Position numbers and translations under genes: made by a program
The notes under the pieces: model-generated
Seen by the model: the letters and a program-made list of their open reading frames with translations, nothing else
What the model was told of the DNA's origin: nothing
The model's database searches: none
Assembly: GCF_001591025.1 (NCBI RefSeq)
Contig: NZ_BCTZ01000025.1
Coordinates: 1-64,000 of the forward strand
Length of the DNA: 64,000 nucleotides
From: Sphingomonas soli NBRC 100801
GTDB lineage: Bacteria > Pseudomonadota > Alphaproteobacteria > Sphingomonadales > Sphingomonadaceae
Direction: 5' to 3'
Part shown: piece by piece, positions 1-8,644 of the stretch
Layout of the letters: the number at the start of each line of letters is the position of its first letter
How positions within the stretch are numbered: position 1 is the stretch's first letter

Positions 1-714
1 GCTCGCATCTGCCGCCGTGGCGCTGTCGCCCGCGGCTGTCGCGCTGGTCGCGGCCGCGGTCGCACTAGCGTCTGCCAGGGTCGCGCTCGCGTCAGCAGCA
101 GTCGCGCTGGCATCCGCCGCCGTAGCGCTCGCGCCGGCTGCTGTCGCGCTGACATCGGCCGCCGTCGCACTTGCATCTGCCGCCGTGGCGCTATCGCCCG
201 CGGCTATCGCGCTGGCATCGGCTGCCGTCGCGCTCGCGTCAGCAGCGGTCGCGCTGGCATCGGCTGCTGTCGCGCTGGCTTCGGCCGCCGTGGCGCTGAC
301 ATCGGCTGCGAGGGCGCTTGCCGCGGCAGCCAGAGCGCTGGCGGCAGCCGCTTCCGCCCATTCCTCGGCGGTTTCCGCCAGCGGTTCTACCAGCGCGGCA
401 GCCGCGCTGGCGAACAGGTCCAACGGACCCACCCAGTTCCCCGCGCTGACAGCACCGTTTTTGCGGTACAGCCCGTTCTTAAGGCCATCCGGATCTTCGG
501 TTACCAATGCGTGGAGGCCGTCAAGCGGCAGCAGGTCCGCATAGAGCGCGGCCTGCGTCAGATAGACTCGCGTATCCACCAGCACGGCGATGGTTCCGGT
601 TGCGATCGCAAGGCTGTTGTCGTTGATTTCCGTGTCGCGCTCGATCAGCCAATCGCGCAGCTCAATAACGGGGATGGGCTCCCCCTCGACAAGAATATCG
701 TTGATATCGGCCAT
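1..714 (-). CDS. Tail-fibre-like protein with alanine-rich heptad repeats, N-terminal part (partial)
   Basis: This minus-strand frame starts at an ATG at 714, preceded by a good AAGGGGAA ribosome-binding site, and runs open off the left edge, so only about 238 N-terminal residues are visible. Residues 1 to about 110 form a non-repetitive domain beginning MADINDILVEGEPIPVIEL. From about residue 115 onward the protein is an alanine-rich run of 7-residue units of the form S-A-T-A-A-D-A, encoded by a degenerate 21-bp DNA repeat. Such repeats form long coiled-coil-like shafts in phage tail fibres and trimeric adhesins. The tail-fibre assignment rests on composition and architecture only. The plus-strand frame over the same DNA is a shadow of the repeat. 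No other phage gene is visible next to it. Confidence 0.6.
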   Translation of the reverse strand, partial: MADINDILVEGEPIPVIELRDWLIERDTEINDNSLAIATGTIAVLVDTRVYLTQAALYADLLPLDGLHALVTEDPDGLKNGLYRKNGAVSAGNWVGPLDLFASAAAALVEPLAETAEEWAEAAAASALAAAASALAADVSATAAEASATAADASATAADASATAADASAIAAGDSATAADASATAADVSATAAGASATAADASATAADASATLADASATAAATSATAAGDSATAADAS

Positions 715-838
715 GGCTGTTCCCCTTCGCGACCCGCAGCAATTGATTTGCCCGCGATGGCCGATTTGACGAGGGTAAATGCTGTGGCGCAAGCGCAATC
801 CGCGCTAAAAGACTAATATGGGCACCAAACCAGGCGCC

Positions 839-850
839 GAGACCGGTCTC
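839..850. repeat. 12-bp perfect palindrome at the protease stop codon
   Basis: GAGACCGGTCTC is perfectly self-complementary and overlaps the protease stop codon at 849-851. It may act as a weak 3' hairpin or be chance; there is no T-run after it on the minus strand. Confidence 0.25.
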
Positions 851-1904
851 AGCGTTGGCGGACGATCAACCGCTCCCAATTGCCGTCCAGCGGCACGGCG
901 CGATCGGTAAGGACCGCCGGCACGATCGGCCGCGCCGAAATCGTCTCGATCTTGGCGATCTCCGCCTCCAGCGTCGAGACGCGGTCCCGCCAGGATGGAT
1001 GCGAGCGGCTGCGCAGGATGCCCCCCGCCTTGCTCGGCCCGAACACCTTCCAGAAATCAATCGCGGCGCGCACGGGATAGTTGGCGTTGGCCATCAAATA
1101 AACGCCGAGCAGATCGGCCTGCAGTTCGGTCTGGCGGAAATATTTCACGTTCTTGCCGAAGCCGGAGAGCATCCCGAAATTCACGCCGCGCGCCTCGAGC
1201 TTTTCGCGATGGCGCAGGATGTTGTGCGAGAATTCGTGCGCCATCACCGCGGCGAGCCATTCGTCGCGATATTCCTCGACGAAGCGCGAGCCGATCTGGA
1301 CCATCGTGCCGTCGGCCGAGGCGCCCCAATCTCTGGCGATGCGCATCTCGAAGCGCGACTTGCAGACCGGGATCGGCTGTAGCGTCACGCGAACCGGCGC
1401 GCCGCCGCGCAGAACCTCGACCGCGATCGGCGCATCCACCGGCAGCGCCGCGATGGCGAGCTGCGCTGCCACCAGCCGATCGGTGGTCATCGGCTTGCCG
1501 GGCAGCGCGGCAATATCGACACTGCCGACGCGAACCAGCGAATCATCGGCCTTGAGCCCGGCGATCTCGGCCGGCGATCCCGCCACCACGCCTTCGATCG
1601 CCACCGGGGTGGCGAAGGTGAAATGGACACGCGCATCCTCGCGCGAGCCGCCGTCGAACTGGTCGAGCGTATGCAACTGGAGGCCGGTGCCGGCCTCCAG
1701 CCGGTCGCACAGCGCAACATTCGCCGAAGCCAGCCGCCAGCCGATCGTCGCGACCCTGAGATCGGCCTGGCGGACGCTTTCGAACATCGCGGGGTCGTCG
1801 GCGGCGACCGCTCCGGTGGGAACAAGAGCGAACATCGCGCTTGCGCCGAGGAACGGGACGAAGTGGCGGAGGCGGAGGGCCAATTTGGCGAACGATGAAA
1901 CCAT
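849..1904 (-). CDS. Exported PDZ-containing M48-like metalloprotease
   Basis: This 351-residue protein opens with a signal peptide (MVSSFAKLALRL... ending near AVAADD). A PDZ-like segment follows at about residues 95-185 (AGSPAEIAGLKADDSLVRVG). The zinc-protease motif is HEFSH, with ligands H223 and H227 and catalytic E224; the third ligand is probably E260 in TELQADLLG, as in M48 peptidases. It should act in the periplasm or at the membrane on envelope proteins. The frame is open to a TTG at 1940, but the ATG at 1904 gives a proper signal peptide with a GGGAAG site just upstream, so I chose it. PDZ before protease, rather than after, is a common layout in proteobacterial M48 proteins. The substrate is unknown. 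Confidence 0.85.
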   Translation of the reverse strand: MVSSFAKLALRLRHFVPFLGASAMFALVPTGAVAADDPAMFESVRQADLRVATIGWRLASANVALCDRLEAGTGLQLHTLDQFDGGSREDARVHFTFATPVAIEGVVAGSPAEIAGLKADDSLVRVGSVDIAALPGKPMTTDRLVAAQLAIAALPVDAPIAVEVLRGGAPVRVTLQPIPVCKSRFEMRIARDWGASADGTMVQIGSRFVEEYRDEWLAAVMAHEFSHNILRHREKLEARGVNFGMLSGFGKNVKYFRQTELQADLLGVYLMANANYPVRAAIDFWKVFGPSKAGGILRSRSHPSWRDRVSTLEAEIAKIETISARPIVPAVLTDRAVPLDGNWERLIVRQR

Positions 1905-2348
1905 TGGCTTCCCATACGCGTCCCTCTGCGGCTCCGGCAATCCGGCCTCTGTGCAGCCGCAAGCGATTCGCGATGCGCCCTTACCGGCCCGCCAAGGTCC
2001 CGAAACGATACACTCTGCGCCCGCACCGCCGCATTCGCCCCCGCCTGCGGCTCAAAATCACACGGTAACCGCCGGAGACTGTGAAAAAACATCGCAAAGC
2101 TGCTGCGCCGGAGCGCGTTAACCACTTGGCGATCTCAGCGGGCGGAGCTAAAAGGTTTCGCGCTTGCGGCATGGTGCGTTTGCAGCCGCTAGCAAAGGAA
2201 ATCCGGGATACACCGGGCTAGTGTTGCGTTACGGCAACGGCAGGGCAACTTGTCGAAACCGAAAGTTTTGAGATGTTGCCGTTGGTTGGTTCCTATGCCA
2301 TAGGCCCGATCTGACCAGATTACCGAACTCGAAGAGGGAGTAATAATA
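1905..2348. other. Non-coding intergenic stretch
   Basis: About 440 bp separate the protease start from the small exported protein. I see no convincing gene; a 63-codon minus-strand frame here is arginine-rich in the way GC-biased shadow frames are. The segment probably holds the divergent promoters. A short inverted repeat GTTGC/GCAAC lies near 2223-2238. No sigma-70 boxes are clear enough to call. Confidence 0.5.
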
Positions 2349-2576
2349 ATGTTGGCTAAGCTTCTTACGGCCGCTGCCGTCGCCTCGCTGGCGGCGACCC
2401 CGGTCCTCGCAAGCCCGGCTTCGTCGCTGTCGCTGTCGCAGGCGCGTGTGGCGACCAAGGGCAAGAACCAGAACGAATTCGCTCCGGCGGTCATCATCGG
2501 CGTTCTCGCCACCGTCGCCATCATCGGCGGCGCTGTCGTTCTCGCGAACAGCGATGACTCGCCCGACAGCCCCTAG
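2349..2576 (+). CDS. Small exported single-pass membrane peptide
   Basis: This 75-residue protein has a signal peptide (MLAKLLTAAAVASLAATPVL, cleavage expected after ...LAS), a short basic linker (KGKNQNEF), a hydrophobic segment at about residues 46-66 (APAVIIGVLATVAIIGGAVVLA) and an acidic tail (NSDDSPDSP). GAGGGAG lies 8 nt before the ATG, and a strong intrinsic terminator follows 25 bp after the stop, so this looks like a well-expressed single-gene unit. The layout suggests an inner-membrane peptide with a periplasmic or cytoplasmic acidic end. I recognise no domain and infer no function. Confidence 0.7.
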   Translation: MLAKLLTAAAVASLAATPVLASPASSLSLSQARVATKGKNQNEFAPAVIIGVLATVAIIGGAVVLANSDDSPDSP

Positions 2577-2600
2577 TCTCTGACTTGGGGTTACGAGTTC

Positions 2601-2635
2601 AAGTGGCGGCCGGAAACGGCCGCCACTTTTGTTTT
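2601..2635 (+). terminator. Intrinsic terminator
   Basis: A perfect stem AAGTGGCGGCCG / CGGCCGCCACTT with a GAAA loop is followed by TTGTTTT. It ends the transcript of the small exported peptide. Confidence 0.85.
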
Positions 2636-2704
2636 GGGCGCGCCGGATAGAGTGTAGAGTGCACCGCCGGATCATGCGGCCGACAAGAGTCTCAGTTCTA
2701 CATC

Positions 2705-3475
2705 ATGTTACGCAAGCTTTTCCCGCCGCGCCGCGCCAGCGCCCCCACCGCCCCCGCCGGCGCAATTCCGCCGGGCCTGCGCATCTATGCGATCGGCGAT
2801 ATTCACGGCCGCCTCGACCTGCTCGATCTCCTGCTTGACCAGATTGATCGCGACGATACCGCCCGGCCCGCTGCCGACACGCATATCGTCTTCCTGGGAG
2901 ACTTGATCGACCGCGGGCCGGAATCGGCGCAGGTCGTCGAGCGCGCGCTCCAGATCAGCCGCACCACCGATCGCGCGAGCTTCCTGCTCGGCAATCACGA
3001 GGAAGTGTTCCTCCAGTCGGTGCGCGGGGACTTGAAGGCCCTGGCCTTCTTCACGCGGATCGGCGGGCGCGAGACGATTTTGAGCTATGGCGTGCCGGAG
3101 CAGGCATATCTCGGCGCGGACTATCCCGAACTGCTCGCCATGCTGCAGGAACGGGTACCGGCGGAACATGTCGAGTTCCTCGAGCGCTTCGAGGACCTGA
3201 TCGTCTTCGGCGACTATGCATTCGTCCATGCCGGCGTGCTGCCCGGCCAGCCGCTAACCCATCAAAAGCCCAAGAATCTCCGCTGGATCCGCAGCGAGTT
3301 TCTCGATCATCGCGGCCCGCTCGAAAAGATCATCGTCCACGGCCACACCATTTCCGCCGACATCGAAGTCCACCCCCATCGCATCGGCCTCGACACGGGG
3401 GCGTTTGCCTCAGGCAAGCTGACGGCGATGGGATTTGAAGGCGGCGAGCGCTGGCCCCTGCAGGCCGTCATCTGA
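2705..3475 (+). CDS. PPP-family metallophosphatase (serine/threonine phosphatase type)
   Basis: The 256-residue protein carries the ordered metal-binding motifs of calcineurin-like PPP phosphatases: GDIHGRLD near residue 31, GDLIDRGPES near 67, GNHEE near 98, a histidine in FVHAGVLPG near 177, and HGHT near 217. It should be a cytosolic two-metal phosphatase acting on phosphoproteins or small phosphoesters, similar to bacterial PrpA/PrpB or the lambda phosphatase. The N-terminus has a basic, Pro-rich stretch (LRKLFPPRRAS). It converges with the minus-strand glycan operon, whose last gene ends 28 bp away. The closeness to an autophosphorylating Wzc kinase invites a link, but Wzc partners are normally low-molecular-weight tyrosine phosphatases, so none is claimed. 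Confidence 0.85.
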   Translation: MLRKLFPPRRASAPTAPAGAIPPGLRIYAIGDIHGRLDLLDLLLDQIDRDDTARPAADTHIVFLGDLIDRGPESAQVVERALQISRTTDRASFLLGNHEEVFLQSVRGDLKALAFFTRIGGRETILSYGVPEQAYLGADYPELLAMLQERVPAEHVEFLERFEDLIVFGDYAFVHAGVLPGQPLTHQKPKNLRWIRSEFLDHRGPLEKIIVHGHTISADIEVHPHRIGLDTGAFASGKLTAMGFEGGERWPLQAVI

Positions 3476-3502
3476 CCTCGGCCAACCGCGCGGCGCTTCA
3501 GG

Positions 3503-4825
3503 TCAGCGCGATCCGAACCCGGTTACGACCGTCTGCACGGTCTTGGCGATGATGAGCGCATCGAGCCAGGGCGAGAAGTTCTTGATATAATAGAAGTCGT
3601 AGTGGAGCTTGCTCATCACCGCATCCAGATCGGCGACATGCCCCTGGGTGACCTGCGCCCAGCCGGTGATGCCGGGCGGCACGATGTGGCGATAGCGGTA
3701 GAAGGGCAATTCGGTCTCGTACCAGCGTGACAGGACCTCGGCCTCGGGCCGCGGACCGATCCAGCTCATCTCGCCCTTCAAGATATTCAGCACCTGCGGC
3801 AGCTCGTCGATCCGCGTGCGGCGCAGGAAGCGCCCGATCCTGGTGACGCGCTTGTCGTTGTCGCGCGTCATAGCCCCGGCGCGCTCGTCGGCTTCGTCGC
3901 GGTTGGCGACCATCGTCCGGAATTTGGCGACATGGAATGGCACGCCGCGATACCCGATCCGGACTTGCCGGAAGAGCACCGGCCCAGGCGAATCCAGCTT
4001 GATAGCGATCGCGACCACCACGAACAGCGGCAGCAGCAATATCGCGGCGGCTATGGCAGCGATAAAATCGAAGCCCCGGCGCAAGCGCAGATAGGCGATA
4101 AACGGCACGAGCGAGCCGAAGCTATTCTCCGAAAGATGCTCGATCTCCACCCGGCCGGTGAGCGACTCATGCAGCTGCTTGACGTGCAGCACGGGCATTC
4201 CCGCCAACGCGCAGTCGGCGAGAAACGCTTCCCACTCGTCGGTCAGGTCGGCGCGGAAATCCGCCACCAGCACGTCGTAATGGCGTGTCCGCACCGGCTC
4301 CGAAAGCCAGTGCAGCTCCAGCATCGGCTCTTCCACGAGCATCGTGACATTGCCGAAAGGGACGATCCCGACGTTGAGGACGGATCTGCGCTCGATCATG
4401 ATCTGCACGATGTACAGCCAGATCAGCGTGCCGATGCTCCCGCCGATCAGCAGCGCGCGGCTATAGTCGACGCGGAAAAACAGGAAAAAGGAAAAGGTCA
4501 GCGCAAAGCACACCAGCACCGACGGGAACACGAAGAAGGCGCCGCGTATTCCCGGATAAAGCGAGATGTTGCGCACGAGATAGACGCTGGCGCAGCCTGC
4601 CACCAGCGTACCGAGCGCGGCCATCTGGCTCGCCTCGGCATCCATGAAATGGACGTAGAACATCGCCAGGATGATCGTCGGCAGCGCGGTCGCGAACAGC
4701 AAGATGCCACCCAGCTGCACGCGTGCCTTGTTCCAGGCATGCGCGCGCCGATAGCCCCCCCTTCGCTGCACCTTGATCATGGACGACCCGATCCCCCTGA
4801 TCGCAGATCCTACGCCCGGATCCAC
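3503..4825 (-). CDS. Undecaprenyl-phosphate sugar phosphotransferase (WbaP/SpsB-like)
   Basis: This 440-residue polytopic protein has four or five N-terminal membrane segments (about 35-150), a soluble linker, a further membrane segment near 255-275 (FDFIAAIAAAILLLPLFVVVA) and a C-terminal bacterial sugar transferase domain. Visible family motifs include KFRTM, DELPQVLNILKGEMSWIGPRPE and PGITGWAQV. It should load the first sugar phosphate onto undecaprenyl phosphate at the inner membrane and so start a glycan repeat unit. The frame begins at a GTG at 4825 with GGGAGG too close for ideal spacing; an ATG at 4780 (MIKVQRRGG) is a real alternative. It is the last gene of the glycan region and is separated by 167 bp from the broken acyltransferase, so it may have its own promoter. 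Confidence 0.88.
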   Translation of the reverse strand: MDPGVGSAIRGIGSSMIKVQRRGGYRRAHAWNKARVQLGGILLFATALPTIILAMFYVHFMDAEASQMAALGTLVAGCASVYLVRNISLYPGIRGAFFVFPSVLVCFALTFSFFLFFRVDYSRALLIGGSIGTLIWLYIVQIMIERRSVLNVGIVPFGNVTMLVEEPMLELHWLSEPVRTRHYDVLVADFRADLTDEWEAFLADCALAGMPVLHVKQLHESLTGRVEIEHLSENSFGSLVPFIAYLRLRRGFDFIAAIAAAILLLPLFVVVAIAIKLDSPGPVLFRQVRIGYRGVPFHVAKFRTMVANRDEADERAGAMTRDNDKRVTRIGRFLRRTRIDELPQVLNILKGEMSWIGPRPEAEVLSRWYETELPFYRYRHIVPPGITGWAQVTQGHVADLDAVMSKLHYDFYYIKNFSPWLDALIIAKTVQTVVTGFGSR

Positions 4826-4992
4826 GACCTCCCAAATTGCAGCCGCCCGGTATAAAGCGCAGCGACGTCATTTCGGCGCGTTCGTATCCGCGCCGCGCCT
4901 GTTCCACAAGCTGCAAGTTGCTCAGGAGGCTGGGTAAAAAGTACAATAACGGGATGCGGCACGGTCTTCGCAGTTTCACTGCATGCGATGCG

Positions 4993-6093
4993 TCAATTGT
5001 AGTTTCTCAGCGCCATCTTCTTCAGTTTGAGCGCGGGCTTCTCGATGCAGAACCACGACAAGAGCGAGACGGCAAAGGTGAGCGCCAATGCCCCCGCGAA
5101 ATGCCACGCCGATCCCAATATTCCCAGATACAGGAACAGGTTAACGATCGGCATATGATAGATATACACACCATATGAGATGTCGTTGCCTTGCAGCAGG
5201 CTGTTGGACAGGCCCGGCTTGTAATGCGCCAGGCTGAATATCAGCGCACTCAGCAGCATATAGCTTACGACATTTATCCCATTTCCCGTGCCGATGCCGA
5301 AATACGCAGCCGCGGCATAGGATGCCGCATAGAGAACGAGATAGATCAGTGGATTGATGGACAGGATTTTATGCTGCAACGCCTGATTGGTCGACACATA
5401 GGCGCCGAGCATGAACATGTAGAACTAGGGTATGAACGATACCGAGAATAGCTTGAAAAGCATCCCGTCCTTGATGTTCAGGAAGGTGTTGGCTGCATTT
5501 ATGGCGATCAGGAAAATGAATATCGCCAGCGCTATTTTTCGATACTTCTTGTAAGCGATGAACAGGATCGGCGTCAGGATATAGAATTGCAGCTCTACCG
5601 CTATCGTCCACAAGCTGCCGTTAATCGCACCAACGCCATATTCACGCAGAAAATCGGGATTGTAGAACTGGAAGAAGGTCAGGGATGTGAACGTCCACAC
5701 CGCCAGCTGCTTAAAGCTCACTTCATGCGCGCTGAAATAGCCGCTCAAATATATCGAGGCGACCGTCAGGAAAAAGCAGGCATAAAGTGCCGCGTACAAC
5801 CGTAGTATCCGGTTGGTGAAGAATATCCTCAGGTTATTCTCACGGATATTGGCATAGGATTTATAGATCAGATACCCGCTGATGAAAAAGAAGACTGGAA
5901 CGCCCGGAAAATATTCAAGGACCTTCAAAAAGCCGAAATGAAAATTCAGATGCTCGGCCGTGTGCGCAATTGCTACCTGTGTCGCGGCGAATAGCCGGAT
6001 AAGGTCGAAATTATTGTGCGTGGATTTGGTTTCGATCCTCTGTTTCTTTGCGGGCGACCCGATCGCGCCTACCGCAAGCCCCCTGAAAGCCAC
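4993..6093 (-). pseudogene. Acyltransferase-3 family gene interrupted by one in-frame TAG
   Basis: Two consecutive segments in the same reading frame, residues 1-222 (5425-6093) and the remaining 141 residues (4993-5418), together form one normal membrane acyltransferase of the Acyltransferase-3 (OafA/WcaH-like) family. The N-terminal half has the NNFDLIRLFAATQVAIAH start with its catalytic-type histidine and ends ...FSVSFIP; the second half resumes F-Y-M-F-M-L-G-A-Y and ends with the typical last helices and FCIEKPALKLKK. Only a TAG at 5425-5427 separates them, with no frameshift. Family members usually carry Trp at this point (IPWF...), so a TGG-to-TAG change is the simplest history. The start at 6093 is GTG. 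The gene is AT-richer than its neighbours, which hints at acquisition. Readthrough or a base-calling error are alternatives. Confidence 0.8.
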
Positions 6094-6144
6094 ACACCGC
6101 TGGATGCAGGCGCTTGGCGAGAATTGAGAAAGTGCGTCACCACG

Positions 6145-6726
6145 TCAATCGCGGTTTTGCTGCACGTAAATCGTGGAAGCCTGGTCGGCGTGGATTTCGA
6201 CCTCCGAGACCGGCTCTGCCCCCATCTTGCGATAGAATGCATGGGCGGGACCGAGATCGCGGCCAACGACGATCTTGAAGGACAGGATGCCCTGGTCGCG
6301 GAAATGCCGGCATAGCGCCAAGTACAGCTTCTGCGCGCAGCCGGTGCCGCGCGCGAAGGGCGCGACGGCGATACTGAACAATTCCGCCGCCGGGAGATCC
6401 GGCGCTTCTTCGGAACGGGCGTGCAGCAGTATCTCCGCGATGCGGAAAATCTTGCGCGGCGAGAGCAACGCGGGAAGGAGCGACCAGACCACGCTCGGCA
6501 GCCGGCCCAGCAGCGCGCGATATACATGTTTGAGGCCAACGCCGCCGCTGACGAACCCGGCGACCTTGCCCTGTTCGACCTCGACGATCAGGATCGAGCG
6601 CGGGTCTGCGTCCATCGCCTCATAGAGGAGCGTCAGGAAACGCGGGCCCAGCTGCGGCAGGAAACCGCGATCAATGCTCGCTATGTGCAGGGCGGCGACC
6701 TGCGCATAGATCGCCCGGTCATGCAT
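6145..6726 (-). CDS. GNAT-family N-acetyltransferase
   Basis: This roughly 193-residue protein has the GNAT core: a central AGFVSGGV strand, the acetyl-CoA loop ELFSIAVAPFARGTGCAQKLYLAL (Q/R-x-x-G-x-G/A type), and a C-terminal AHAFYRKMGAEPV motif. It probably acetylates an amino group using acetyl-CoA. It overlaps the stop of the short sugar-phosphate transferase by 8 nt (ATGCATGA), which implies translational coupling; an in-frame ATG at 6759 is possible too, and neither has a clear ribosome-binding site. Its place behind a 4,6-dehydratase, an aminotransferase and a PglC-like transferase suggests it acetylates the 4-amino group of a trideoxy amino sugar, as GNAT WecD does for TDP-fucosamine. 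That role is inference. Confidence 0.8.
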   Translation of the reverse strand: MHDRAIYAQVAALHIASIDRGFLPQLGPRFLTLLYEAMDADPRSILIVEVEQGKVAGFVSGGVGLKHVYRALLGRLPSVVWSLLPALLSPRKIFRIAEILLHARSEEAPDLPAAELFSIAVAPFARGTGCAQKLYLALCRHFRDQGILSFKIVVGRDLGPAHAFYRKMGAEPVSEVEIHADQASTIYVQQNRD

Positions 6727-7399
6727 CGCCGAGATGGAGCAGTCGGGCCATGTCCGCATCGGGCCGGGGGAGCGAGGGGAAGAAGCGCCATGCCACCGCG
6801 ACGTTCGACGAAACGATAACCCAGGCGGTGAGGACGATCAGCAGCACATAGGTCCAGACGCCCTGATTATGCTGATACCATTCCTCCAGCCTGCCCTTGT
6901 AGGGCATGATCACATCGTCATAGAGCCGATCCGGATCGGCATCTTGGTGCATCATCTCTTCCTCGTCGCGAAAGACGATCGAGCCGATGCCGGAAAGCCC
7001 CGGACGCACGAGCTTGATCGCTTCCTGCGACTGCACCGGGAAGGCATCGAAGCAGCGCTGGGTCTGCGGCCGCGGGCCGATGACGCTCATCGTGCCATTC
7101 AGGATATTGATCAGCTGCGGCAGCTCGTTGATCTTGGATTTGCGCAGGAACTTGCCGAGCGGCAGCACCCGCGGATCGTTCTTCAACGTCACGGTGCCGG
7201 TGCCGATGTTCGCGCTGTTCTTGAGCATCGTCGCGAACTTGTAGACCTTGAACATCCGGCCGCCCTTGCCGACGCGGTCCTGGAAATAAAAGACCTCGCC
7301 CTCCCCGGTCAGCCGCAGCACGATCGCGATCGGAACCAGCAGCGGCGACAGGAGCAGGAGCGCTAGGCCGGATAGGAGAATGTCGAGCAGGCGCTGCAT
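6719..7399 (-). CDS. Short sugar-1-phosphate transferase (PglC/WecP-like initiator)
   Basis: The 226-residue protein is a minimal bacterial sugar transferase: an N-terminal re-entrant or membrane helix (about 2-25, [19 protein letters not shown]), then [30 protein letters not shown] and [17 protein letters not shown] second hydrophobic stretch lies near 184-203. It should transfer a sugar-1-phosphate from a UDP-sugar onto undecaprenyl phosphate. It lacks the multi-helix N-terminal half of the WbaP-like protein at the end of this region, so the region encodes two initiators. It is 2 bp downstream of the 4,6-dehydratase stop and overlaps the acetyltransferase, which places it in a bacillosamine-type module. 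Confidence 0.87.
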   Translation of the reverse strand: MQRLLDILLSGLALLLLSPLLVPIAIVLRLTGEGEVFYFQDRVGKGGRMFKVYKFATMLKNSANIGTGTVTLKNDPRVLPLGKFLRKSKINELPQLINILNGTMSVIGPRPQTQRCFDAFPVQSQEAIKLVRPGLSGIGSIVFRDEEEMMHQDADPDRLYDDVIMPYKGRLEEWYQHNQGVWTYVLLIVLTAWVIVSSNVAVAWRFFPSLPRPDADMARLLHLGDA

Positions 7400-7401
7400 G
7401 C

Positions 7402-8586
7402 TTACATCCTCGCGTCCAGATAACGCCCGGTTTCCTTGTGGTTGAACTCGGGGATCATGCGGTTGAACAGATCGACGATCGGGCCCTTGCTCCAGCGCCC
7501 GGCGGCGCGGATCGCCTCGATTTCGCGCAGGAAGCCGTCAAGCAATTCGCCATCATAGGCCAGCTGGTTCTTGATGACGCCGACATTGGCGAAGCGGTCC
7601 ATGTCGAGCTGCTGGCCATCGGTGAAGAATTCTTCGAAATCCTTTTCGCCGGTGGTGTCGCTGGCGAAGAAGAAGCAGGGCCATTTCCGCTGCGGGATCA
7701 GCTCGGCGGCACGGCCGCGGGCCTCCTCTTCGGTGGCGCAGATGACCGGCTCATATCCAAGCTCTTCCAGATAGCGCACCGCGATATCGGCGAAGGTGGT
7801 GAGGTGGAGCTCTTCGGACAGCTTGGGGAAGAAGATGTCGCGATTTTCTCCGAGCAGGCACGACATCATGCACAGTTCGCCCGATTCCTGCGGCGTGACG
7901 AAATAGCGGCGCACATCGTTGGGCGCAGCGATCGGCTGGCGCTTGGCGACGCGCTGATTGAATCCGTGCAGCAGCGAGCCGTCGGAAAAGGCGACGTTGG
8001 CGAAGCGGGCAGTGGAATTCTCCATCCGATCGGCCGCGCGCATCAGGAACATCTCCATGATCCGCTTGCTGGCCCCCATCATGTTGACGGGATTGGCGGC
8101 CTTGTCGGTCGAAACGCAGAAATAGCGGCGCGCGCCGCCTTCCCGCGCCATCTCCAGCGTCTTGAGCGTGTTGAGAATATTGACCTCGATCATCCGCATC
8201 AGCGTGAACGGGTCCTTCTCGCTGCGCACATGCTTGAGGGCCGAGAGATTGAAGACATAGTCATAGCCGCCATCGGCCATCAGCGCCTCGAACTCGCGCG
8301 AGCCGCAGTCGATCGCGAAGGTGGCGAAATCGCCGTCGATATAGCCGAGCGTACTGCGCAGATCGCGAACCAGCTCGACCATGTTGTTTTCGCTGATGTC
8401 GACGACGTGCAGAACCTTTGGGTTGCGCTTGAACAGCTCGCGGGTCACCGCCTGGCCGATCGACCCTGCACCGCCGATGACCAGGAACCGCCCGCCCCGC
8501 ACGGCATCGGACAATTGCTGCTCATGCGCGGCGATGTCCTTGTCGAAAAGCGGGCTGGTACGCCCGATCAGTCCTAGCACGTTCAT
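7402..8586 (-). CDS. UDP-N-acetylglucosamine 4,6-dehydratase-like enzyme
   Basis: This 394-residue extended SDR protein begins its Rossmann fold at about residue 33 (FLVIGGAGSIGQAV). The active-site segment is STDKAANPVNMMGASKR, with Met in place of the usual Tyr of YxxxK, as in the WbpM/PglF type of nucleotide-sugar C4,C6 dehydratases. It lacks the N-terminal membrane helices of WbpM and PglF, so it is the soluble form. The expected reaction is UDP-GlcNAc to UDP-2-acetamido-2,6-dideoxy-4-hexulose in the cytosol. The next upstream gene is a LegC-type aminotransferase, and the next downstream a PglC-like transferase, giving the order expected for UDP-bacillosamine-like sugars. LegB of legionaminate pathways is the other likely relative. 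Confidence 0.85.
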   Translation of the reverse strand: MNVLGLIGRTSPLFDKDIAAHEQQLSDAVRGGRFLVIGGAGSIGQAVTRELFKRNPKVLHVVDISENNMVELVRDLRSTLGYIDGDFATFAIDCGSREFEALMADGGYDYVFNLSALKHVRSEKDPFTLMRMIEVNILNTLKTLEMAREGGARRYFCVSTDKAANPVNMMGASKRIMEMFLMRAADRMENSTARFANVAFSDGSLLHGFNQRVAKRQPIAAPNDVRRYFVTPQESGELCMMSCLLGENRDIFFPKLSEELHLTTFADIAVRYLEELGYEPVICATEEEARGRAAELIPQRKWPCFFFASDTTGEKDFEEFFTDGQQLDMDRFANVGVIKNQLAYDGELLDGFLREIEAIRAAGRWSKGPIVDLFNRMIPEFNHKETGRYLDARM

Positions 8587-8644
8587 GAATTAACCCCGGA
8601 TTTTCAGATGATGAGAAGGATGTCGTTCGTCAGCGAACGCGCGT

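Noticed and set aside
1..345. CRISPR-like array
   Set aside because: The 21-bp units have no spacers and encode a continuous heptad protein.
17..544. Plus-strand frame with MALSPAAVALVAAAVAL repeats
   Set aside because: It is the opposite-strand reading of the heptad-repeat gene, which has a proper start at 714 and ribosome site; the plus frame has none.
1..714. Prophage
   Set aside because: Only one tail-fibre-like gene is visible and its neighbours are ordinary chromosomal genes.
1981..2172. 63-codon minus-strand gene in the intergenic stretch
   Set aside because: It is Arg-rich without a domain, and has no convincing ribosome site.
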